Of a stretch of 64,000 nt of DNA, positions 57,088-64,000 are shown one piece after another; positions within the stretch are counted from its first letter, which is position 1; every line of letters starts with the position of its first letter. The notes beneath the pieces are model-generated. The model was not told where the DNA came from and made no database searches. It worked only from the letters and a program-made list of their open reading frames with translations. Origin of the DNA: Zizania palustris (lineage: Eukaryota; Streptophyta; Magnoliopsida; Poales; Poaceae); assembly GCA_019279435.1 (NCBI GenBank), contig JAAALK010000284.1, positions 20,576,390-20,640,389 of the forward strand, read 5' to 3'. The translations under genes and the position numbers were made by a program.

Positions 57088-58190
57088 CAAACGATCTGAC
57101 TAGAGAATCCGAGGTAGAAAATTTTGAAAGATGTAGCCAAAGCCACAGGGGAGTTGGGAACGGAAGGATGAAACGAGGCCGCTTCGCCCAAGTAGCGACA
57201 CCAACGGAAAGTAGGAGGCACCGACTTTGGAAAATTGTTGGGAAAGAGTGAATAGGAAAAGAGGGCCTCTCCGGTGGCTTCAGTAGTATAGACATTCAGC
57301 CAGAGTTGAAGATGCCACCATGGACCCCGACGCCAGCCAATGAAGTTGCCAATCGATAAGTCGACTGACACGAGGTAGATGAGATGGTAGGTGACCCCGA
57401 GAAGATAACAACCCAAGGGGATCTGCTCGTGGGCAGCAAGTCATTCGGCCAAGTATTAGAATTGCAGATTCGGGGCTAGGGCCGACACGCAGAAGACAAA
57501 TTCCTCTAGCTAGAGGGTGAGGAAGGTGATGTGTTCACGGATGTCTACTGGGCCTATTTTCTTATTGTGATACCTGATGTATCGGCTCCAATTATCGGTT
57601 GGGTCAGCACCAAGGTTGTATGATGACTGGAAATGAAGAGAGAAGGGGTGGACCGGTGAACTAATGTCAAGACAAGTCAAGAAGTGGACGTCGAGCAAGG
57701 AGGGGCTCATCGGTCCATGGCCAATAAGGAAAGCGTTGAGGGCATCAGACCAAAAATAACACGATGATCCTAACATCAGCTCGTTCTAGAATGGCGTGGT
57801 GAGGGAGAGACTAATGCAGTGACCGACATCAATATCATCCCATAAGGTGCGATAAGTGACCGATACCCTAAGGTATCAGTCACGCCAGCCAGAAACAGAG
57901 GAAGGAAAAGGGGTGAAGCCAAAGTCCCAGTTGGAGGGACGCATGCTGGAACACTTGAAAGGGATTCGATAGGTCTCGGCATTTACAAAGTCAATCGGAT
58001 CAGAGTTGCCTATGGGGCCAAAGAAGATATTGTATGGATGGGTGACGATCGGTATGAAGATCTAGTTCTGAAGAACCTACATGCAAGAAAATGGTTCAGA
58101 AAAGGGATGAAAACCATGAAGAAAAGAGAAAAGGGCCAAATAGATAAAGAAGTAGAGACTTACCAAGGGGATCATGTTCAAGTCAGTCAT
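57088..58190 (-). pseudogene. Antisense gene of element A, 5' part (PMD-like)
   Basis: A short first exon (ATG at 58190, MTDLNMIPL) ends at donor TTG|GTAAGT. After an 87-bp intron, exon 2 runs leftward. It contains NAFLIGHGPMSPSLLDVHFL, an EEFVFCVSAL-type segment, IPLGCYLLGVTYHLIYL and GPWWHLQLWLNVY. This order and spacing match the plant mobile domain (PMD, PF10536), the domain of MAIN/MAIL1 proteins that also occurs in plant transposons. Several stops and frame breaks are present, and B interrupts the gene at 57087. A TATA-like AATAAATATC lies near 58330-58341, about 145 bases upstream of the ATG. Confidence in PMD is moderate. Confidence 0.6.
58077..58163 (-). other. Intron 1 of the element A antisense gene (87 bp)
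   Basis: Donor TTG|GTAAGTCTC and acceptor CATTTTCTTGCATGTAG flank it; the interior is T-rich on the minus strand. Confidence 0.55.
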
Positions 58191-58510
58191 TTTACTGCCC
58201 TCTCAGTGTGGTGTGGTAAAGAAGGAGGCAGCAAGACGATGATGTTCAGAAAGCACTAGAAGCCGATGATGTTGGTTAAGAGCCGGAGCGCTAGTGAGCA
58301 GAAAGAGTGGAAGAAAGAATACAAAAGACGGATATTTATTGACCAGGGTGATTCTTCGGTTACCCCATCGGACCAATCATGAGAGGCGAAGGCAAAGAGT
58401 TTTCCGGCTGATGGTAATGAATGTGAGACAACCGTGTGAAAAGACTTGGCGGCGTAAGGTAATTATGACTGATAGTTTCGAAGCGTTAGATGCTTCTTAA
58501 CGCCTCAAAA

Positions 58511-58522
58511 CTAGGGGGCATG
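58511..58522 (+). other. Polypurine tract of element A
   Basis: CTAGGGGGCATG directly precedes the 3' LTR and resembles the tract of B. Confidence 0.7.
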
Positions 58523-59574
58523 TGTTGACGCCAAGAATTAGTAAAGCCCAAGGCCCACCAAGAAAGGCACGCGGTCAACTGAAGGTCAAGAAAGATCCAG
58601 TCAAAGAAAGTCAAAGAAGTACATCCGCAACAGCTGCATGATCGGAAGAAAAGTCGATGGAGATAAGAACAGAAGATGGTTACATATTCATTTAGACTCG
58701 ACGGGATGAGTTATTTAGATGGCAAGTCTACAGACTATAAATATGTATCCCTTAGGTTAGATTAGTTAACTCTTGTTCAATCAACAATCAGCGCATCGCC
58801 ACCCTTGTGCTCTAAGGTTATCCGGCAGGACTCGGGCTCTCGGAGCTAGGCTGCATCAGTTTGATCTCCGGCGAAGAGGTGAGTCCCACCACCCCTGACG
58901 TCTGTGCCAACTAGGTTAGTACCCTCACGGCTGCATTGGTTAGGTTTGATCTCTTGAGGAGAATGGTGAAACAGCATGGTCATCGGTTGTTCTCAGTGTA
59001 TTTGGCTAGGTCTAATGCTGCATCAATTAGATTTAATCTCTTAGATTGAAGTGATCTAGGTTTGGTAGCTTGAGGCTTTATCGGTTATGTCTGACATCTC
59101 TTGCTATTGTATCTTCTTCATGTCATATATTGTTCATCTAAATAAAGTTTGCCTGATTCGTTGATATATTGTTCAAATCATCGTGACTGTCTATTGTCTC
59201 GGTTAGGTCCGATCTAGTTATTGTGATGATTTCGGTGATATAGATATGTTATCTGACATGCTTTATTTATTTCTATCAGAGTATAAGCTGATAGTTTATC
59301 TTTAATTCATCTTCGTATCATGTTCACCGTCGAAAGGTGCACATCGGCCTACATGCATACGTTTTCATGGTTCTATCTTTTACGCCACATTCATCGGCTT
59401 GTTAGCAGATTGGCTATGCTACTAACATTTATCTTTTCTGATCCCTTATCAGTTGCAGGGTCAAACTGATTGGCACACCTTGAACCCTTTTCTAAGACAT
59501 AAGACCTGCACTGAAGTCAAGCAGATCTCCTAAGCCACGCGTGTATTAGTGTGTGACCAAAAAGCACGATAACA
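58523..59574 (+). repeat. 3' LTR of element A (1052 bp)
   Basis: It starts TGTTGACGCCAAG; the end GATAACA is mutated relative to GCCAACA. A deletion of about 80 bases near 59360, relative to 17240-17330 of the 5' LTR, explains the shorter length. TATA is at 58736-58744. Confidence 0.9.
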
Positions 59575-59579
59575 ATATG

Positions 59580-59751
59580 ATATCAAATCCATGGGTCTCT
59601 ATTAGATTTTTAAGTCATCGTAAACATGCTCCAATTAATAGGATCTAATAGTCTAGCATATGATCTGATTGATTAACTTAATGTGGAATCTAAGTAAATT
59701 TGATCATATACCAGCATTAGAAGCATCTACATATTTTTTGATGAAGTTGTT
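59580..59751 (+). other. Relic sequence right of element A
   Basis: It begins ATATCAAATCC and would, with the ATATG duplication collapsed, complete the decayed primer-site-like TGATATCAAATCC. No gene is seen. Confidence 0.3.
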
Positions 59752-60199
59752 TGGTTGAATCGGCATTAAAAGATGATCTGACCACAGTAAAAACCATCAT
59801 CAGTGTTTGGTCAAAATCACCATTAGTGGCAGGTTTTAAAAACCCATCACTAATTAGTCAGAATTAATAGTCCAAGATTGTTCTACTGAAAGTGAAGTAT
59901 CAGTGATGATTCGTATTATGAACAGTCATTGATAGTGTCACCAATATATATGTATATATATGTGTGTGTGTTCATTAAGGATTTCTTCTTATCTGTGTTC
60001 TTTTACTTATCTTCGTTTCATGATTTGCCTTGTCGTGAGTATGTTAGGTATGTGTTTGGACAGTTTGTTGTAATACTTCAAAAGAAATGTTTGTGTATGT
60101 TAGAAGAGTTTGTTAGTCCTAGTTAAAAACAATTATAAGTTCTGAATTGAATTTAGGCACAAAGCCATCTTTGATACAGCAGTATGGAGTCAAAGACCA

Positions 60200-60562
60200 G
60201 TGGTTCTTCCCTTTAAGATTGTACCAATAATCAACATTCTTGAATTTGAAGAAAAATCTGACGAGAGAAGATTAAGAGTTAGAATGACAAGGAGAAGCTT
60301 GGTGAAGAGAAAAATGGATGACACATTTGAAGGTTTTCAATGGCAGAAAAGTTCAAAAAGTAAAGAACTAAAGTCTCTGATAAAGAACACGCTTTTGGAA
60401 GAAGGCACATCAATGTTGTATGGTGAGCCCGAGAAGAATACTATGAATGTGTTGTTGCTCTCACAGATCAATGATGCATTACTTGTCCTCCTAGTCGAGC
60501 TCTTGTTTTTTTGTCTTGGAACAAGCTCTGGTGTGGAACGATCGACTGCTGGTTGGCACTAA
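60200..60562 (+). CDS. Open frame of unknown function (120 codons)
   Basis: The first 70 residues are highly charged (DERRLRVRMTRRSLVKRK), followed by a hydrophobic run LLVLLVELLFFCLG. It is AT-rich and lies between CACTA-like palindromes. I recognise no family. It may be an exon remnant of a transposon gene or chance. Confidence 0.2.
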   Translation: MVLPFKIVPIINILEFEEKSDERRLRVRMTRRSLVKRKMDDTFEGFQWQKSSKSKELKSLIKNTLLEEGTSMLYGEPEKNTMNVLLLSQINDALLVLLVELLFFCLGTSSGVERSTAGWH

Positions 60563-60906
60563 AGGACCATAACTTGCATCACATCTACTGTTGCTCCTTG
60601 CCACCACGTGTAGTATGATGACCTCGATGTCTGATCAGCCTGCAAAGAGGTGAAAGAATCGGTTAACTCTATCATTTAAGTAGTGGTTGATTGCCATGGC
60701 AATGCCATTTCGGCATGCGTAGAGTGGGCGTTGAGGGAGAAGGTGGTGGCTATATATGTGTGTGGGCTGAGCACTAGGAAGAGGGGATTGCAGGTGAAAT
60801 AATTTATAGAGCAGCTATTAGTGATATTAGTGGCGGTTCATATTACAAACCACCACTAATAGTTTCTATGAACTGACGGTGATTGTGAAATTCAAAAACT
60901 TGTGAA

Positions 60907-61018
60907 GGGATGTGAGTTAGCTGGCACCAAATCTCCTCAGAACTTCATTGTTAAGCGTGCTCAGACGGGAGTAGTACCAGGATGGGTGACCTCCTGGGAA
61001 GTTTTCGTTTACATCCTC
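60907..61018 (+). pseudogene. 5S rRNA-like sequence
   Basis: The 112 bases align along the whole length of plant 5S rRNA. The best-kept part is the internal promoter region: GTTAAGCGTGCT, GGAGTAGTACCAGG and GATGGGTGACCTCCTGGGAAG. About 20 substitutions are seen, mainly in the first 40 bases. It stands alone, not in a tandem 5S array, and is flanked by CACTA-like palindromes. It may be part of a mobile element (SINE3-like or Cassandra-like) or a captured copy. No T-run terminator directly follows. Confidence 0.8.
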
Positions 61019-61190
61019 GACACACCCATGGTCTTCAAACAAGGTCGGGCCCATGTGGCCTATTTCAAAAAAAAATCAAAAACTTAATATCCTCGTGTCT
61101 GCAAACCGATACTGATACATCTTCGGTGTTGACTTAGACACAACCGGTCCTGAAGGACCACTACTTATAATAGGTTTTGTGGTAGTAGCC

Positions 61191-61996
61191 TTAGCTTCTA
61201 CTCTCCTTCAACTTAGCAATTGTTGTATAGGGTTTTGGCAAAATGTGAAAAAATTCATCTGATTCGATGTATTCGACTCTTATGCTCATATATTTATATA
61301 GGTTGTGGAGCAAGAGGACAAATCATATATAATAGGCTAGGATTTATAGTGTTTACCAATTACAACTCATCCTATCTCTTTTCCAACTTCTTGGATATAT
61401 GTGTTTATCCAAACAGATCACCAAAACATTCAACAATCTCAAGTTCAAACCCTAGTTGGCATAATTAACTAAAAATAATTGTACTACCTGAGGCATGTGG
61501 AAGTGTTAGATCAATATAAGTGAATTATTCATCCTCATTAGCTTAAGTTTTTAAATTAAACTACATGATGCATGTAACTCCATATTGCTACCTAAGGGTA
61601 CCAGTACCATATACATATGTGATAGTTAATGAGAAAAATATTCTCATTGATTGATAGGGTGCATCTTAATTAAGTTGACTTAAGATGAGTAGACAAGGGG
61701 ATCATGCATAGAACTTGATGTGGTGCATATTGCTGAGAGTATTTGCTTTAATTTTTAGTCAAGAACTCAAGATGAAGATGCTCTGGTCTACAAATTGCAC
61801 AGCTTTTGGGGATTATAATAATGTGCAGTTCTAATATACTCCTATCTATTTTTGATTAGCGTCTAAGCAAAAAAACAAATTATTCAAGATTGATCAGCAT
61901 TTAAGTATGTGTTATTACGGGTGTGTGGCTGCATGCTACTCAGTTTACAATAACGATAATTGATGCAGCATGGGCATACAAAATATGTCATGCGTG
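61191..61996. other. AT-rich sequence, no gene
   Basis: The block at 61.52-61.58 kb (ataagtgaatt ... cttaag) resembles the LTR relic left of A. Nothing else is supported. Confidence 0.3.
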
Positions 61997-61999
61997 TTA

Positions 62000-62356
62000 T
62001 GCTATTTATAGTGGTGGGTTTTATAATACTGTTTCCTAAAATGTCACATCAGCTTTACAACTGAATGAAATATCATCTCTTAGTGGAGAGTTTTATTTCA
62101 CTATTTCCTAGGCTAACCAGTGTAATTAAATGTAACTAGCTCATGAAATACCATCTCTCTAATAAAATGATTTGGCTCTCAATGGATGTTTCATTTCGTT
62201 TCATCCGTCTTTGAAACGAGTTAGCACCATATCATGGTGATGACACTACATCCTTCTTTTTTCTCATTAATTGAATGTTTTGTCAGCAAAAAAAACTGAT
62301 GTGGAATGGTAATTAATATCACGAAACACTCCACGAAACTCCCATTGTGAATAGCC
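62000..62356. mobile_element. Tourist-like (PIF/Harbinger) MITE
   Basis: The left end GCTATTTATAGTGGTGGGTTT and the inverted right end GGCTATTCACAATGGGAGTTT are related over 50 or more bases. A TTA trinucleotide flanks both sides (61997-61999, 62357-62359), as expected for PIF/Harbinger. It is 357 bp and non-coding. Confidence 0.6.
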
Positions 62357-62550
62357 TTATTATATGAGTTGTGCCTTGATCTTTGTATAGATTAAATAGA
62401 TTGTGGAATAATAACTTCTCTTTATCCTTTGTGTCACGTATGTGATTATCAAATATTGATAGATATAGTATAACAATATATGTTGTACTGATATATGTTC
62501 AGAAGCCTTCTGTTCGTCCTCTTATGTATTCAAAAACTTTTATTTCACAA

Positions 62551-63044
62551 TGTTGGCGTAAAAGATTACGCCAATAGGTTCTCTGAGATCAAGAACAGAC
62601 AAACAGCGAGCTCGTGCTTAAGAACTACCTCAAGCCTCCAAATGGATAATAGCTTAAGTAGTCCGAATGTGTGTGTTAGAATAACAGAGTAGTCGATCCC
62701 CGTTACAAGGTAAAGAGGGGGGTATTTATAGGAAAAGATGTCTAAGGAAAAGACATATTTACCCCTTGATTACAACCGACATAGTGGAAACAATTTGGTA
62801 CCCTGAATAGGGTTAAAATGGTAAAATCTATCTGGGGCAAATGGATAAGCTAAACGTCTTATCAATCCTGTCGCTCTGCTTCGGAGTCTCATATCCTGCG
62901 GAGGGCTCCTTCGGACTTCAGATCGAGGCACCCTTCGGCTTAACGCCTCCACCTCCGAGTATAAACCCATCAGCTCCGAAGCTTAGTGAGTCTCTTTGAA
63001 CTGTTAATCTCTAAGTCCTGAAAGTGAAGCATTTTCCCCCAACA
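62551..63044 (-). repeat. 3' LTR of family E, copy c (494 bp)
   Basis: On the plus strand it reads TGTTGGCGTAAAAGATTACG to TTTTCCCCCAACA, the inverse of copies a and b. The LTR TATA (minus strand) is at about 62723-62730. The purine tract (plus gtagcccctcgaata) follows at 63045-63059. Confidence 0.9.
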
Positions 63045-63310
63045 GTAGCCCCTCGAATACGCCTCTCCGAATGGAACCTGTACAGAAGGGAGGCAGTATA
63101 CGCAAGGAATATTTTCATATTCTGAGACTTAGAGAAAATTTGAACACATTACAGTCTTTCGGAGGATCTCTGATTCAAAGCATTCGGACCCCAACTCTGA
63201 GTTCTCAACCGCTGTGTGAATACTCCGTAGGAAAGATAACCGTTATGAAGCCCAAACATCGTGAGGAACCGTTTGATTATAACCGTTACTGCGCAAGTAG
63301 CCGTTACGCT

Positions 63311-63320
63311 CTATAAAAGG
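63311..63320 (+). promoter_or_regulatory. TATA box of antisense gene, copy c
   Basis: CTATAAAAGG lies about 230 bases upstream of the antisense ATG. It differs in sequence and spacing from copies a and b but keeps the same arrangement. Confidence 0.45.
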
Positions 63321-63541
63321 TAACGGTCGAAATTTACGGCCGTCTCTCGCCGTTCCACTTTCTGGACCCACCTGCCAGCGGCGGAAGTCGGACCTACAGT
63401 GTGAATGCGATCGAAGCGCCGCAGCTAGCGGTCGGTTATAAAAAAGGGGTTAGAAGTTACCCAAAACTTTTTGTCGTGCCCAACATCTATGATTCACCTC
63501 CTTCAACCTCCAATTCTCACAATCTTTCAATCCACCGAGCC

Positions 63542-64000
63542 ATGGCGAGGACCAGCCACACCGTTCCAGCAGCAGCGGGCACCCTGGCGTAGAGGCAAGC
63601 ATTGGCCGCCTCGGCCGTGGCAGCAATGGCGGGAGCTCCGGGAGATGCCTGGCCCAAGAACCCCCGGGAGCTCCGCCCGCCATCCAAGAAGAAGATCCCT
63701 CAGAGCTTCCTCATCGGCTAGTCCACGAGCACCGCCGAGTCCATTGAAGAGGCCGTGGAAGGGAAGCTGGGGACCGGACTGAGGACTCGAGTCCCCGGGT
63801 CAGAATCAACCCCGAGGCCACGGAGCGGAGAGGTCGTGGTTTTCGAGGCCTTCTTCGAGGCAGGCTTGGGACTTCCGGCCATCAACTTCCTAGCGGAGGT
63901 ACTGGATATGTTCCACATCACCTTACCTCAATTGTCTCCCAATGCTATCACCTGCCTGGCTATCTTCGAATGGGTGCTCCGGGCCGAAGGGTGTGAGGGG
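63542..64000 (+). pseudogene. Family-E antisense gene, copy c (partial)
   Basis: One continuous frame starts MARTSHTVPAAAGTLA and reaches the window edge, interrupted only by two TAG codons (63590-63592 and 63719-63721). From about 63830 it reads GEVVVFEAFFEAGLGLPAIN and LPQLSPNAITCLAIFEWVLR, the same PF04195-like domain as copy b, with most residues equal. The upstream part differs much more (KNPRELRPPSKKKIPQ), so the domain is the better-conserved portion. It is cut by the window end. Confidence 0.65.

Larger units (their letters stand above)
16408..59574 (+). mobile_element. Element A: Tat-like gypsy element without visible pol
   Basis: A 1.1-kb LTR pair with TGTTG/CAACA ends and a perfect 5-bp duplication encloses gag and protease on the plus strand. 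An antisense gene adjoins the 3' LTR. No RT, RNase H or integrase was found, although these should follow the protease. With element B removed, A is about 8 kb. It resembles in plan the non-autonomous partners of RIRE2-type elements in grasses (established for rice Dasheng). B, C, D and E are nested inside it. Confidence 0.85.
59752..61190. mobile_element. Degenerate CACTA-like region
   Basis: Imperfect palindromes built on ATTAGTGGCRGGTTT ... AACCCATCACTAAT occur at 59822-59854 and 60826-60860, with single copies between. This is the style of subterminal repeats in CACTA elements. Clear CACTA termini were not found. It includes a TG/TA microsatellite at 59944-59971, a 120-codon open frame and a 5S-like sequence. 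Confidence 0.4.
62551..64000 (-). mobile_element. Family-E element copy c, 3' part
   Basis: A minus-strand copy entering from the right edge. Its 3' LTR is at the left, then the purine tract, then the antisense gene. The left flank CACAA is the candidate target duplication, but its partner is outside the window. Confidence 0.85.

Noticed and set aside
1..64000. A host gene, CRISPR array, operon or bacterial-type system
   Set aside because: No such feature is supported; the coding segments I can recognise are from plant transposable elements.

Overview
This 64 kb window looks like repeat-rich, heterochromatin-like DNA from a plant nuclear genome, most likely a grass (Poaceae). The evidence is the set of transposon types: Tekay/RIRE3-like and Tat/RIRE2-like Ty3/gypsy elements with very long LTRs, SIRE-type Ty1/copia elements with initiator-Met-tRNA primer sites, and MITEs. 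I found no host gene that I can defend. Almost every coding stretch belongs to a retrotransposon, and most are broken. All family and lineage names are from recognition by eye.

Left block (1-16.4 kb): the 3' end of a family-E LTR element (1-959, + strand) sits inside a SIRE-like copia element (960-about 6805, - strand). That element in turn interrupts the gag of a second, related copia element (about 6806-10.6 kb, - strand). Then come a fragment of a family-A LTR, an old gypsy LTR relic, a copia LTR (13262-13985), AT-rich sequence and a MITE (14680-15136).

Central nest (16.4-59.6 kb): element A (+, 16408-59574, target duplication ATATG) contains element B (-, 21956-57082, duplication GAAAC). 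B contains element C in its 3' LTR (-, 22242-33095, duplication TCAAG) and element D in its gag-pol linker (+, 39172-53334, duplication GCTGG). D contains element E (+, up to 51778) in its 3' LTR. By eye, LTR divergence falls from about 12% (A) to 9% (B), 3-4% (D) and 1% (C), in agreement with the nesting order. A run of exactly 1000 N (47474-48473) hides the end of D pol, the first 1.8 kb of the D 3' LTR and the 5' part of E, so the true missing length must be greater than 1 kb.

Right block (59.6-64 kb): a degenerate CACTA-like region holding a complete 5S rRNA-like sequence, a PIF/Harbinger-type MITE, and a third family-E copy on the - strand that runs off the window.

How the elements may work together: B (Tat lineage with gag, protease, RT, two RNase H regions and integrase) could have supplied enzymes to A, which has gag and protease but no visible RT or integrase. 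D (Tekay-like, with an extra ORF before gag) is a plausible helper for C, which has that extra ORF and an internally deleted gag but no pol. The most interesting feature is that two unrelated families, A and E, each carry a separate gene in antisense orientation next to the 3' LTR. These genes have short GT-AG introns and a TATA-like element. In A the product looks like a plant mobile domain (PMD) protein. In E it looks like the 'putative gypsy type transposon' (PF04195-like) domain, and its start region is preserved in three copies.
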